Of a DNA stretch of 56,217 bases, positions 1-9,017 are shown one piece after another. Under the pieces are notes generated by a model. The model saw only the letters and a list, made by a program, of their open reading frames with translations, had not been told where the DNA came from and made no database searches. Location of the stretch: the NCBI RefSeq assembly GCF_004153225.1, contig NZ_SEMB01000021.1, forward strand, positions 1 through 56,217, written 5' to 3'. The translations under genes and the position numbers were made by a program. Source of the DNA: Sporolactobacillus sp. THM7-7. GTDB taxonomy: Bacteria; Bacillota; Bacilli; Bacillales; Sporolactobacillaceae. Position 1 is the first letter of the stretch; each line of letters opens with the position of its first letter.

Positions 1-17
1 AAGGAGTCACCCTCTTT

Positions 18-141
18 TCCATAGCTATCTTTTCTAGACCTTACCGCGCTACCGCTTGGTGTCCTTGATTACCAGTTAACGGCGATTGCCATTAACTGGT
101 AATCAAGGCTATTTTTCTGCCTACAAATATTTTACTCCTAC
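18..141 (+). repeat. 124-bp terminal inverted repeat, left copy
   Basis: These 124 bases are the exact reverse complement of the last 124 bases of the window. The match ends at base 141, where the flanks diverge. Bases 63-108 inside it form a near-palindrome: 17 perfect pairs, then one mismatch, three more pairs and a 4-base loop. A T-rich run (CTATTTTT) follows, so the unit resembles a hairpin with a terminator-like tail. No transposase lies inside. It is most likely a dispersed repeat (MITE- or REP-like) at which an assembly would also break. Confidence 0.9.
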
Positions 142-218
142 CAAATCCGCAACGCCCGATTAATAATACAGGTCCTGATCGGATACAACTGCAGCATGCT
201 GACCCCGGTCTAGACACC

Positions 219-250
219 AAAAGGCCTCCGGATAGACTCCAGAGGCCTGA
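219..250 (-). terminator. Terminator of the tRNA operon
   Basis: On the minus strand AGGCCTC and GAGGCCT form a hairpin followed by TTTTGG. It lies about 40 bases beyond the 3' end of tRNA-Phe, as expected for the end of the fMet-Asp-Phe transcript. Confidence 0.65.
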
Positions 251-289
251 TACGATATTTTAAGTTCAATAAACATACAGTTTAAAACA

Positions 290-362
<73 letters not shown>

Positions 363-365
363 ACA

Positions 366-441
366 TGGCGGATCCGACCGGATTTGAACCGGCGATCTCC
401 TGCGTGACAGGCAGGCATGTTAACCCCTACACCACGGATCC
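366..441 (-). tRNA. tRNA-Asp (GUC)
   Basis: The acceptor arm GGATCCG pairs with CGGATCC, the anticodon is GTC, the discriminator is G, and CCA is encoded (bases 366-368 on the opposite strand). It lies between tRNA-fMet and tRNA-Phe with spacers of only a few bases. Confidence 0.95.
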
Positions 442-520
<79 letters not shown>

Positions 521-578
521 ACGATAAAAAGCTTATCTGTAACCTTTATAAAAAACTTCTTTTTGCGGCACAGATAAT

Positions 579-607
579 ATTTTATCACCGAAAAACGATA
601 AAAGCAA
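579..607 (-). promoter_or_regulatory. SigA-type promoter of the tRNA operon
   Basis: On the minus strand TTGCTT (602-607) and TAAAAT (579-584) are separated by 17 bases. The hexamers lie about 60 bases upstream of tRNA-fMet. Confidence 0.55.
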
Positions 608-640
608 GCCTTTTTTTGTTTTTATGGTATAAAAGAATAG

Positions 641-672
641 CCGGAGCGGGAACCCAATCTTTCCCTATCCGG
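641..672 (-). terminator. Probable hairpin terminator after purA
   Basis: CCGGA..GGGAA and TTCCC..TCCGG form an interrupted hairpin, followed on the minus strand by a moderately T-rich CTATTCTTTT. It lies 37 bases beyond the purA stop and before the tRNA promoter. The tail is weak. Confidence 0.4.
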
Positions 673-708
673 ATTTTTAACCGTCCATTCAAATGAAAAC
701 GCATAATA

Positions 709-1995
709 TCAGGCAAATACACTGCGCACTTCCACCGTTTGCGACCGGTCCGGACCGACGGAGAAGAGCGAAAGCGGTACACCTGTCAGCTGGGAGATCC
801 GCTCAATATAATTTCTGCAATGCTTGGGCAGATCGGACAAAGAGCGCGCCTCGGTAATATTTTCCGTCCATCCGGGCATTTCCTCGTAAACCGGCTCACA
901 TTCGGCGAGTATGTTCAGGCTGGCCGGAAACTCCTCAATAATCTGCCCTCGATAGTTATAGGCTTTGCAGATTTTTACCGTCTCAAGTCCCGTTAAAACG
1001 TCGACACAATTCAGCGAGAGATCCGTCAATCCGCTCACACGGCGGGAGTGACGAAGGACAACGCTGTCGAACCAGCCCACACGGCGCGGACGTCCGGTAA
1101 CCGTCCCGTATTCGTGCCCGATCTCCCGGATCCGGTCTCCGATTTCATCGGTCAGTTCAGTCGGAAACGGGCCGTCACCAACGCGTGTCGTATACGACTT
1201 GGCACAGCCGACGACATGATTGATTTTCGTCGGACCGACACCCGCGCCAATGGTCACACCTCCGGCAACCGGGTTGGACGAGGTGACAAAAGGATAAGTA
1301 CCCTGATCAATATCCAGCATGCATCCTTGAGCTCCTTCAAACAAGACGCGTTTTCCGGCATCCAGCGCATCGTTTAAAACGGCTGACGTATCGCAGACAA
1401 GATGACGCACCCGTTGGCCGTAAGCCAGATATTCGTCATAAATATCCTCGATATCGAATCCTTCACTCTCGTACATTTTCTCCAGCAGACGATTCTTTTC
1501 CGCCAGATTTTTTGTCAGCTTCTTCCTAAATGTCTCCGGTTCGAGTAAGTCAGCCATGCGGATCCCGATTCTCGCCGCTTTGTCCATGTAGGCCGGGCCA
1601 ATCCCTTTCTGCGTCGTACCGATTTTGGATGCACCTTTTCTTTTCTCTTCCAGTATATCTAATTTCACATGATAGGGCAGGACAATGTGTGCCCGGCTGC
1701 TGATCCTCAGATGGTCCGTTTTTATACCGTTTTCTTCCATATAGTCCAATTCCCTGCACAGTGATTTCGGATTGATCACCATGCCATTGCCGAGGACACA
1801 GATTTTGTCTTCATACAGAATGCCAGATGGCATGAGGCGCAGTTTGTATGTTTTATCGTTCCACACAATCGTATGGCCCGCATTGTCACCGCCCTGATAC
1901 CTGGAGACGACTTCGGCGTTTTCCGAAAGGTAATCCGTGATTTTTCCTTTTCCTTCGTCGCCCCATTGGGCGCCCACAACAACAACAGAAGACAT
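709..1995 (-). CDS. purA: Adenylosuccinate synthetase
   Basis: This cytosolic enzyme condenses IMP and aspartate with GTP hydrolysis to make adenylosuccinate, the first step from IMP to AMP. The 428-residue length is that of bacterial PurA. The N-terminus carries the GTP-binding loop GDEGKGK (residues 12-18) and the IMP-contacting NAGHT stretch near residue 40. It starts at ATG 1995. Upstream are an inverted pair of PurR boxes and a promoter, so it is probably a monocistronic unit controlled by purine supply. Its place beside dnaB matches the Bacillus order. No unusual residues were seen. Confidence 0.97.
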   Translation of the reverse strand: MSSVVVVGAQWGDEGKGKITDYLSENAEVVSRYQGGDNAGHTIVWNDKTYKLRLMPSGILYEDKICVLGNGMVINPKSLCRELDYMEENGIKTDHLRISSRAHIVLPYHVKLDILEEKRKGASKIGTTQKGIGPAYMDKAARIGIRMADLLEPETFRKKLTKNLAEKNRLLEKMYESEGFDIEDIYDEYLAYGQRVRHLVCDTSAVLNDALDAGKRVLFEGAQGCMLDIDQGTYPFVTSSNPVAGGVTIGAGVGPTKINHVVGCAKSYTTRVGDGPFPTELTDEIGDRIREIGHEYGTVTGRPRRVGWFDSVVLRHSRRVSGLTDLSLNCVDVLTGLETVKICKAYNYRGQIIEEFPASLNILAECEPVYEEMPGWTENITEARSLSDLPKHCRNYIERISQLTGVPLSLFSVGPDRSQTVEVRSVFA

Positions 1996-2110
1996 GCATT
2001 ATTGCCCCCTACTTCTAATTTTCCTGCAACAGGACGTCTGAATGTTTACCTCTAGTCAGCCATTCTCTATTTTGTTCTCCTATTTACAGACTCTGCCTGA
2101 GCCATTGTTA

Positions 2111-2140
2111 AGTCTAACAGGTTTACTTTCTAAAAGTCAA
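2111..2140 (-). promoter_or_regulatory. purA promoter
   Basis: On the minus strand TTGACT (2135-2140) and TAGACT (2111-2116) are 18 bases apart. They sit just downstream of the PurR boxes and 115 bases before purA. Confidence 0.5.
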
Positions 2141-2143
2141 TCT

Positions 2144-2188
2144 AAAAACGAACATTTATAATTACTCCCATATTTTATGTTCGGAAAT
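2144..2188 (-). promoter_or_regulatory. Inverted pair of PurR boxes (PurR operator)
   Basis: CGAACAT (2149-2155) preceded by A-rich sequence and ATGTTCG (2177-2183) followed by GAAAT form an inverted pair with 21 bases between the cores. This is the tandem inverted PurBox arrangement known for the B. subtilis PurR regulon. It lies immediately upstream of the purA promoter, where PurR would repress and PRPP would relieve repression. Confidence 0.7.
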
Positions 2189-2217
2189 AGTGGTAAACGA
2201 CGGGCTCGAAAATCGCC

Positions 2218-3588
2218 TCATGCCCCATGCGGAATGTCCGCGGCCTGATGTTTTCTATCGATATTCACAAATTTGTTGTATTCTTTAATAAAAGCCAGCT
2301 CAACTGTGCCGACCGGTCCGTTTCTTTGTTTGGCAATGATTATCTCAATAATATTTTTTTTATCGCTTTCCTTGTTATAATAATCATCGCGATAGAGAAA
2401 AGCCACCACGTCGGCGTCCTGTTCGATACTCCCCGATTCACGAATATCGCTCATCATCGGCCGCTTATCCTGCCTCGATTCGACCCCGCGGGAAAGCTGG
2501 GACAAAGCAATCACCGGAACATCAAGCTCCCGCGCCATCGCTTTGAGCGTTCGGGAGATTTCGGAAACTTCCTGCTGCCGATTTTCCGCCCGATGCCCTC
2601 CTCCCGAACCAAGAATCAGCTGAAGGTAATCGATCACGACCATATTTAATCCCTTTTCCTGCTTCAACCTGCGGCATTTCGCCCGAATGTCGTTGACGCG
2701 AATACCCGGTGAATCATCGATATAGATGCCGGCACGGGACAGACTGCCCATCGCCATAGTCAGCTTCTGCCAGTCTTCATCATCCAGGCGGCCGGTACGC
2801 AATTTCTGCGCGTCGATATTGCCTTCCGCGCAGAGCATGCGCATGGCAAGCTGCCCGGCGCCCATTTCCAGACTGAAAATCGCCACATTAGCATCGTTTT
2901 TTGTGGCCACGTTCTGCGCGACGTTGAGTGCGAACGCCGTTTTTCCGACAGAAGGGCGCGCCGCAACGATGATCAGATCGCTTTTTTGAAAACCAGCCGT
3001 CATCCGGTCAAGATCCAGAAATCCGGTTGCCGTTCCTGTTACATCCCCGTCTCGGCTCTGCAGCATTTCAATATTGTCGTACGTTTCGATGAGGACATCC
3101 TTGATCGTCCGGAACTCGCTCGTCCGCCTTCGTTCCGCGACGTCGAGAATCTGTCTTTCGGCATCGTCAAGAATGCTTTCCACATCGTCTTCCCTCGTAT
3201 AGCCTTCAGAAACGATGTGTGTCGCCGTACGGATCAGCCGCCGCAGCAGTGCTTTTTCCTCGACAATATGACAATAATACGCGACATTGGCCGCTGTCGG
3301 CGCCGAACCAGCTAGATCCGCCAGGTAAGAGACGCCGCCGACTTCTTCGAGATGCCGTGAAGACTGCAGGGCGCTCGTTACTGTGACGACATCGACAGGA
3401 TCGTTACGATCGGACAGCTCCAGCATGGTAGAAAAGATCAGCTGGTGACTCGTTCGATAAAAATCTTCGGGTATGAGTATTTCAGAAGCCGTAACGACCG
3501 CTGAAGGTTCAAGAAAAATCGCCCCTAACACTGCCTGTTCGGCTTCCATATTATGAGGCGGGGTACGGTCCGCGAATAAGTCACTCAT
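2218..3588 (-). CDS. dnaB: Replicative DNA helicase DnaB
   Basis: This is the hexameric 5'-3' helicase that unwinds DNA ahead of the replisome (named DnaC in B. subtilis). The 456-residue length is usual. The N-terminal helical domain covers about residues 1-150, followed by a linker and the RecA-like ATPase with Walker A ARPSVGKTA near residue 210. The Walker B IDYLQLI and the RSGSIEQDADVVAF segment lie further on. It starts at ATG 3588 behind a GGGGATAA-type ribosome site. rplI lies 99 bases upstream and purA downstream, the standard Bacillus arrangement, but with its own spacing. No intein or insertion is present. Confidence 0.97.
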   Translation of the reverse strand: MSDLFADRTPPHNMEAEQAVLGAIFLEPSAVVTASEILIPEDFYRTSHQLIFSTMLELSDRNDPVDVVTVTSALQSSRHLEEVGGVSYLADLAGSAPTAANVAYYCHIVEEKALLRRLIRTATHIVSEGYTREDDVESILDDAERQILDVAERRRTSEFRTIKDVLIETYDNIEMLQSRDGDVTGTATGFLDLDRMTAGFQKSDLIIVAARPSVGKTAFALNVAQNVATKNDANVAIFSLEMGAGQLAMRMLCAEGNIDAQKLRTGRLDDEDWQKLTMAMGSLSRAGIYIDDSPGIRVNDIRAKCRRLKQEKGLNMVVIDYLQLILGSGGGHRAENRQQEVSEISRTLKAMARELDVPVIALSQLSRGVESRQDKRPMMSDIRESGSIEQDADVVAFLYRDDYYNKESDKKNIIEIIIAKQRNGPVGTVELAFIKEYNKFVNIDRKHQAADIPHGA

Positions 3589-3687
3589 CTTGTTATCCCC
3601 TTTTAAAGCTTTGTCCGTTTCTTAACGCGTCCGTAATCCGTTGGAGCCGGATGAGCATCAAAACATGCAAACGGCAGCTCGCTTGGT

Positions 3688-4131
3688 CTATGCTTCCGTC
3701 ACATGGACTTTTGCTTTTGCCGTTACCTGCGGATGGACTTTGATCGGTACATCGGTATAGCCAAGCGAACGAATCGGTTCTTGAAGTTCGATCTTGCGCT
3801 TATCGATCGCAATAGCTTTTTTTTTCAAGGCCTGGGCGATCTGCTTGCTCGTCACAGAGCCGAACAGCCGGCCTCCTTCGCCCGACTTCGCCTTTAGCTC
3901 AATGGTTATTTTCTCAATCTTTTCTTTCAGGGCTTGAGCCTCGCGAAGCGCTTCTTCCGCCCGCTTGCGCTCGTTTTTCTTTCTTGTATCCAGCTGCTTC
4001 AGGCTGCCCTTGTTTGCCGGAACCGCGATCTTTTTCGGAAACAGATAATTGCGTGCATAACCTTCCGAGACTTCCTTAATTTCCCCTTTCTTACCCTTTC
4101 CTTTTACATCTTTCATAAAAATGACTTTCAT
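3688..4131 (-). CDS. rplI: 50S ribosomal protein L9
   Basis: L9 bridges the L1 stalk base and the body of the large subunit and helps maintain reading frame. The protein has 147 residues. Its N-terminal RNA-binding domain begins [17 protein letters not shown] and includes the conserved [13 protein letters not shown] near residue 30. A long central helix rich in K and E leads to the C-terminal domain. The ATG (4129-4131) directly follows the stop codon of gdpP (TAA at 4132-4134), so the two are transcribed together and probably translationally coupled. Confidence 0.97.
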   Translation of the reverse strand: MKVIFMKDVKGKGKKGEIKEVSEGYARNYLFPKKIAVPANKGSLKQLDTRKKNERKRAEEALREAQALKEKIEKITIELKAKSGEGGRLFGSVTSKQIAQALKKKAIAIDKRKIELQEPIRSLGYTDVPIKVHPQVTAKAKVHVTEA

Positions 4132-6111
4132 TTATGTCAAGCCTCCTTCTAGATAGCGATCAATGGCCTCCCTGACCCGTTCGGCGGCTTCTTCGACCGA
4201 TGTATCCGCCAGCTGCACCGCCGCGTTTGTCAGATGTCCGCCGCCGCCGATGCTTTCCATAATGACCTGGACATTGATATCTCCGAGGGATCGCGCGCTG
4301 ATGCCCACCTGCCCGTCGGTTCTCAGCGCCGTTACAAACGATGCCTCGATCCCTTCAAGTGTGAGAAGTGTATCCGCCGCCTGAGCGATCAGCACCTGAT
4401 CGTAAGCGGTCCCGCTCTCGCCAACGACAAGCGCAATCCCTTCCTTATATGTTCTTGCCCGACGGATAAGTGAGGTCCGCTGATTAAACTGTTCTAAATC
4501 GTCGCTTAAAAATTTCTGAATCAGAATCGTATCCGCTCCATGCGCCCGTAAATAAGAGGCGGCATCGAAGGTGCGGAATCCGGTTCTCATAGTGAAATTC
4601 TTTGTATCGACGGCAATACCCCCAAGCAGCGCCGTCGCCTCGATCGTATCGAGCGGCCGTTCATTGGACTGATATTCCATCAATTCGGTAACCAGCTCGC
4701 AAGTCGACGAGGCATAAGGCTCCATGTATACGAGTACCGGATCCTCGATAAATTCCTCGGCCCGCCGGTGATGGTCGATCACAACCGTTCGCCGGGCATT
4801 ATTCAAAAGAAGCGGAGCGGCCACAATTGAAGGACGATGTGTATCGACAACAACGACTAATGTTCTTTCTGTTAGTTTCTCCTGAGCCTCTTCGGGGGAG
4901 ATAAAATGGGGCCAGAGATTTTTATGTTTCCGGATTTCTTCCATCATACGGACCACACCCGTCACATTGTGGTCCCGGTCAATAATTATTTTTCCGCTCC
5001 GTCCGTTCGCATGGGCGATTTTCAAAACGCCGATACAGGAACCAAGCGAGTCCATGTCGGGAGACCGGTGCCCCATGATTATCACCTGATCGCTCTCCAG
5101 CATCAGTTCGGAAAGCGCATGCGAAATAACCCGCGCACGGACCCGCGTCCTTTTCTCAATCGGGTTCGATTTTCCCCCGTAAAATTTCACCTCACCGTTC
5201 GGCCGCTTAATCACCACCTGGTCGCCGCCGCGCCCGAGGCCAAGATCAAGCGCCGATTGAGCATAGGATCCAAGATCAGTCAGCTGATCCACCCCGGCAC
5301 CGATCCCAATGCTGATGGTCAGCGGGATATGGCTGAGCGGTACCGTTTTCTCTCGAACTTTATCCAAAACGGTAAAATGGGTCTCTTCTGCTTCATGCAG
5401 TTTTTTTTCATTCAGTATAGCGATAAAGCGATCGGACGCTGTGCGCCGCAAATAGATATCATGTCTGGCCGCCCACTCCTTAATCACTGCTGTCGTCTCG
5501 TTATTGAGCGTACTCCTTAGCTGATCATCCAGACCTTGCGTCACTTCATCATAGTTATCCAGATAAATCAAAGCGAGGACGGTCCGCTCATTCTGATACC
5601 TTCGCTCAAGAATCATTTGATCCGTGATATCGGTGAAGTAAAGCAGCCTTTCATCCCGTCTGACATCCACATGGTACTGTCGCTTGCCGATCTCTATGTT
5701 CGAATCGTCTTTATCGGATAATGTCAGCGGCCGAAGCGCCTCGGAAACGTCGTCCAGTGATTTCCCGACCCACGTCTCCTTTCCTCCTCCGGCGATTTTA
5801 TTCAGATAAGGATTGCACCATTCGATTTTACCGTCCGCATCGTAAAGGATGATCCCGATCGGCATCTCGAGCAGTGCCTCATCGCCTACTTTTTTCAGCC
5901 GGTAAGAAAGTCCGGATATGTACTCCGTCAGTTCTTTATCGAAGATCGTTTCATTAAGGATGAACCAGCCGACAGCCAGCGCAAGCAGGACAAGTCCAGA
6001 GAGCGCCAGCATCCAATTCAGAAAGGCGGTAAAAATTAGAAAGAGGAGGCACAGTAAGCCGAGCACGATCAGCAGATCACTGCGCCAGCGATGTTTGAAT
6101 CGGTTTGCCAT
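4132..6111 (-). CDS. gdpP: Cyclic-di-AMP phosphodiesterase GdpP
   Basis: GdpP hydrolyses c-di-AMP to pApA at the membrane and so affects cell-wall and potassium homeostasis. The 659 residues follow the family layout: two membrane helices (about 12-55), a PAS-like heme-binding domain (about 80-150), a degenerate GGDEF domain (about 175-300), and a DHH/DHHA1 module from about 340 on. Visible catalytic motifs are GHRSPDMDS, VVVDTH, VIDHHRR and the C-terminal GGGGH. The GGDEF signature is not intact, as usual in this family. It is followed immediately by rplI. The known Bacillus and Staphylococcus order yybS-gdpP-rplI-dnaB is kept. Confidence 0.95.
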   Translation of the reverse strand: MANRFKHRWRSDLLIVLGLLCLLFLIFTAFLNWMLALSGLVLLALAVGWFILNETIFDKELTEYISGLSYRLKKVGDEALLEMPIGIILYDADGKIEWCNPYLNKIAGGGKETWVGKSLDDVSEALRPLTLSDKDDSNIEIGKRQYHVDVRRDERLLYFTDITDQMILERRYQNERTVLALIYLDNYDEVTQGLDDQLRSTLNNETTAVIKEWAARHDIYLRRTASDRFIAILNEKKLHEAEETHFTVLDKVREKTVPLSHIPLTISIGIGAGVDQLTDLGSYAQSALDLGLGRGGDQVVIKRPNGEVKFYGGKSNPIEKRTRVRARVISHALSELMLESDQVIIMGHRSPDMDSLGSCIGVLKIAHANGRSGKIIIDRDHNVTGVVRMMEEIRKHKNLWPHFISPEEAQEKLTERTLVVVVDTHRPSIVAAPLLLNNARRTVVIDHHRRAEEFIEDPVLVYMEPYASSTCELVTELMEYQSNERPLDTIEATALLGGIAVDTKNFTMRTGFRTFDAASYLRAHGADTILIQKFLSDDLEQFNQRTSLIRRARTYKEGIALVVGESGTAYDQVLIAQAADTLLTLEGIEASFVTALRTDGQVGISARSLGDINVQVIMESIGGGGHLTNAAVQLADTSVEEAAERVREAIDRYLEGGLT

Positions 6112-6171
6112 TTTATTCAGCTCCTGAAAGGCACCGAATGATAAGCGGCGAATCTCATGATCAAAGGTGAG

Positions 6172-7110
6172 TTATTTTTTTTTCAAGTGTTTTCGCATGT
6201 TAAAGCCCAGATCAATTATACCCAATATCTTCACAAATTCCAGCAAATAGGTAAACAGAACGGCGACGATGGAAACGATAATCGTCACGGCCTTTGGAAT
6301 TTTCTTGATATAGGCGTAGTAAAACATAAAACTCAATCCTTGCAAAATGAGCAGTATGTCTAAAACAAACTGAATGTTGACCACCGCAATATATAGCGGA
6401 TCACCGCTCGTTAGTTGGCCGAACATCACAATCACAAGGACACCCAGATAAAGCCAAATGATACTTTTCGGTACTTGCCACTGACGGAAGGGCAGCCATT
6501 TCGGTGTAACGATATGCCTCCATCGCAAAATGGGAAAATGAATCAGTTCGACGATCAGTGCATAGAAAGCACTAACCGAAACGATTAAGGCCGGCGCTAA
6601 ATAGCTTAAATAATCAATCTGGCTATTGAAGAAATCAAGCAGGCCGGCCGTATCCTGATTCATCGCCGTACCTGCCTGACGGACGGCCGCATCAAGTGTT
6701 TCCCGGATAGCCGCAATGAAACGCTCCATCGGATTCACGTTGAACAGAAGTACGGAAACCGCAAGATAAAGAATCAGCAGGGCAATATTAACTAAACTTC
6801 CGGAAAGCAGTACAGCGAATGCAGATTTTTTTAAATGAACGGTCACACCCATCGTATACCCGAGAACCATGAAAAAGGCGAGCAGCAGGCCGTATATCGA
6901 ACCCGTTATAAAAACAGGAAGCAAAAGACCGGCAATAAATGGGATCAGCCCAGGCTTCCATCCGTATTTTGCCGAAAAATACATGGGCGCAAGCGGAAGA
7001 AGCCAAATGGATAATAGGGATAGAAACGGAACAAAAAAAGTGATGAACAGGATGAAAATGAGCATCCCGAGGGACAATGCTCCGTCAATGAACACTTTTC
7101 TTTGATTCAT
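6172..7110 (-). CDS. yybS: YybS family (DUF2232) membrane protein
   Basis: This 312-residue, very hydrophobic protein has about eight predicted membrane segments and a lysine-rich end (KHLKKK). Family members sit upstream of gdpP in Bacilli, and their molecular function is not established. Some resemble substrate-binding components of transporters. It starts at ATG 7110 and is separated from gdpP by 60 bases, so co-transcription is likely. Recognition rests on context, topology and length, not on a catalytic motif. Confidence 0.8.
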   Translation of the reverse strand: MNQRKVFIDGALSLGMLIFILFITFFVPFLSLLSIWLLPLAPMYFSAKYGWKPGLIPFIAGLLLPVFITGSIYGLLLAFFMVLGYTMGVTVHLKKSAFAVLLSGSLVNIALLILYLAVSVLLFNVNPMERFIAAIRETLDAAVRQAGTAMNQDTAGLLDFFNSQIDYLSYLAPALIVSVSAFYALIVELIHFPILRWRHIVTPKWLPFRQWQVPKSIIWLYLGVLVIVMFGQLTSGDPLYIAVVNIQFVLDILLILQGLSFMFYYAYIKKIPKAVTIIVSIVAVLFTYLLEFVKILGIIDLGFNMRKHLKKK

Positions 7111-7265
7111 ATCGCTGTCGACACCTCCCGACCGGAATTCAGGATAGCAGTCTGAATTCGTTTCTATAATGCCGGTGTTAGCCCGAATATCTTAAAAGGG
7201 CCCAATAAAACTAATTATAATATAAATGAGGAAGAGAATGAAAGAGGGCATCGTCCAAAAAAATA

Positions 7266-7294
7266 ATGACATGATTTCTCAATTGTTTTATAGT
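7266..7294 (+). promoter_or_regulatory. Promoter of the cheW-like gene
   Basis: ATGACA (7266-7271) and TATAGT (7289-7294) are separated by 17 bases, 37 bases before the chosen start. Confidence 0.45.
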
Positions 7295-7330
7295 TAAGTT
7301 AAGAACATGCATGTATTCGAGGTGATCGAT

Positions 7331-7792
7331 ATGTCTATCGATACAGCCGAGGTTTCGGCAATCACTTTTCACACTGGCAAACGGTTGGTCGCTCTTCCCA
7401 TCGATGAAATTCAGGAAATTATTGAACCTTTGCCGGCAGCTTACATTCCAATGACCACCCCCTCTTTTCTGGGATTGATTACTTTAAGAGATAAGACGTT
7501 TCCATTAATTGACCTGGCAAAGATGATTCACGCAAAAAACAGCCTTTTTAACAAAGAAGATGAAAAATATGTCATCTGTTCGGCCGAAAACGGTCCGATT
7601 GCCCTGGACGTTCACGCAGTTGGCGAGCCCCTCGTGTTCAAAGCGGAAGAGGCTGTGCCATACGACGGTACAAAGGACGAGGAAGATTTGTTTTCAGCCG
7701 TATGGCGTGCGGACGGAAAAACCATACTTCTGCTCGATGTCGGTCGATTGGTTGAACAAACAAAAAAGATGAACGCTCTTGAGAGAGCGTAG
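7331..7792 (+). CDS. CheW-like chemotaxis coupling protein
   Basis: The 153-residue protein is a single CheW domain, the SH3-like adaptor that links chemoreceptors to the CheA kinase. Supporting segments are the start (FHTGKRLVALPIDEIQEII), the central PSFLGLITLRDKTFPLIDL, and the C-terminal TILLLDVGRLVE. An upstream in-frame ATG exists at 7307, but the GAGGTGAT ribosome site (7319-7326) is correctly spaced only for ATG 7331. No cheA, receptor or other chemotaxis gene is nearby, so the partner is unknown. It could also serve a non-chemotaxis CheA-like system. Confidence 0.85.
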   Translation: MSIDTAEVSAITFHTGKRLVALPIDEIQEIIEPLPAAYIPMTTPSFLGLITLRDKTFPLIDLAKMIHAKNSLFNKEDEKYVICSAENGPIALDVHAVGEPLVFKAEEAVPYDGTKDEEDLFSAVWRADGKTILLLDVGRLVEQTKKMNALERA

Positions 7793-7798
7793 CTATTC

Positions 7799-7954
7799 AT
7801 GGATGTTTTTGAAGAGGGACGAATCATTTCTCCCTGCCATAAAGAAAAGCTTGGAAAAGTCAAATTAGACGAAGACCAGGCCTTAGTTTTTTTATACCTG
7901 GATCCGTTAACATTTTTTCCATATCAAAAGCGCTCATTGTCTCCTCCAAAATAA
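7799..7954 (+). CDS. Possible 51-residue protein after cheW-like gene
   Basis: An ATG open frame of 51 codons begins 6 bases after the cheW-like stop and ends at TAA 7952-7954. The product begins MDVFEEGRIISPC and ends with a basic, proline-containing tail (KRSLSPPK). The ribosome site is weak (GAGAGA about 10 bases upstream). It could be read as a distal gene of the same transcript. I recognise no family. It may be a chance frame. Confidence 0.3.
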   Translation: MDVFEEGRIISPCHKEKLGKVKLDEDQALVFLYLDPLTFFPYQKRSLSPPK

Positions 7955-7967
7955 TCAATCAAATTGT

Positions 7968-7996
7968 TTGACTCTTTTCTTCCAGACAGCTATAAT
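7968..7996 (+). promoter_or_regulatory. Strong SigA-type promoter of the HD-domain gene
   Basis: TTGACT (7968-7973) and a perfect TATAAT (7991-7996) are separated by 17 bases, about 50 bases before the HD-domain gene. Confidence 0.75.
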
Positions 7997-8047
7997 GTTC
8001 TGAATTATTCATCAAGCGGCTAGCGGAGAAAGGAGTTGATTGTTGGG

Positions 8048-8692
8048 ATGGGGCTTCATAAATACTTTCAAAGTCTGTCCGATCTGGAAGGAATATACCG
8101 CTGCCCGGGTGTTTTCAAATACCAGGAACACTCCGTGGCCAGCCACTCGTTCAAAGTAGCGACCATTGCCCAGTTTCTTGCGACCGTAGAAGCCAGGAAC
8201 GGTAAAGATGTCGACTGGAAGACCATGTATGAAAGAGCGATAAACCATGATTACTCCGAATTGTTTACCGGAGATATTAAAACACCGGTAAAATATGCTC
8301 TGCCTAAACTCAGGGAACTGTTTTCACAGGTGGAAGGTTCGATGACTAAAGAATTCCTCGACAAAGAATTCCCTCTTGAATTTAGAAAAACGTATGAAGA
8401 ACGGTTTAAAGAGGGGAAGGACGGTTCTCTCGAAGGGAAAATCCTGTCTGTTGCCGATAAAATCGACTTACTCTATGAGGCGTACGGAGAGATTCAGAAG
8501 GGCAATCCCGAATCGCTTTTCTTCCAGATATACAGAGAAGCGCTGGCGTCAATTATTAAGTTCAGAGACATGGTATCCGTCCAGTATTTTATCGACGTTA
8601 TTCTGAAAGAAATGATCGATGAGGAAACGATATCTCAAACAAAAATTAAAGAAATTACAAAACAGCTTCTCGAAGCTGATCCCGCCAGATAA
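8048..8692 (+). CDS. HD-domain phosphohydrolase, YfbR-like
   Basis: The 214-residue protein has the HD-fold metal-site pattern of YfbR-type 5'-deoxynucleotidases: a first His in EHSVASHSFKVA, the paired His-Asp in INHDYSELFTGD, and a distal Asp in LSVADKIDLL. YfbR enzymes dephosphorylate deoxynucleoside monophosphates, and that activity is only inferred here. An in-frame TTG at 8036 touches the AAAGGAG ribosome site, so ATG 8048 (12 bases after it) is preferred. It has its own promoter and terminator, so it is a single-gene unit. Confidence 0.8.
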   Translation: MGLHKYFQSLSDLEGIYRCPGVFKYQEHSVASHSFKVATIAQFLATVEARNGKDVDWKTMYERAINHDYSELFTGDIKTPVKYALPKLRELFSQVEGSMTKEFLDKEFPLEFRKTYEERFKEGKDGSLEGKILSVADKIDLLYEAYGEIQKGNPESLFFQIYREALASIIKFRDMVSVQYFIDVILKEMIDEETISQTKIKEITKQLLEADPAR

Positions 8693-8702
8693 AGGACAGG
8701 GT

Positions 8703-8735
8703 CCGCCTTTGGAAAGGAAAAGGCGGGCTTTTTCT
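8703..8735 (+). terminator. Terminator after the HD-domain gene
   Basis: CCGCCTTT and AAAGGCGG form an 8-base stem followed by GCTTTTTC, 11 bases beyond the HD-domain stop. Confidence 0.8.
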
Positions 8736-9001
8736 TGCTCTTAAACTGAATGTCATCTATTATTGATATTAAAAGAGGGTCTTCGAAAAGTTCGGGAAAA
8801 GGCAGGAAAAACTTTGCTAAATATGCGGTCCCGTGCCCAACGCAAAAGTCGCCCGCGTCTTTCGCTCATAACTCTGCTTATCCCCCTTTTTCGAACTGAC
8901 GTTGAAAGAGTGTCCGGGGTTGAGTGAAAACAGCAGGCAAAGTCTGATCCAACCCGCTTTTATTTCTCTTCCTGAACGGATGCTTCAATAATACATTTCA
9001 T
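8736..9001. other. Intergenic stretch with imperfect inverted repeat
   Basis: No convincing gene was found between the HD-domain terminator and the DUF420 ribosome site. TTCGAAAAGTTCGGG (from 8782) and its looser inverted partner near 8885 (CCCTTTTTCGAAC) face each other about 90 bases apart. Part of the left arm, AAGTTCGGGAAAA, recurs at 24230-24242 before yidD. It may be a decayed dispersed repeat. Confidence 0.3.
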
Positions 9002-9017
9002 GTAAGGAGTTTTCCAG

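Noticed and set aside
4906-5520. 204-codon open frame on the plus strand across gdpP
   Set aside because: It is antisense to a well-conserved gene, has no ribosome site and shows no recognisable protein.
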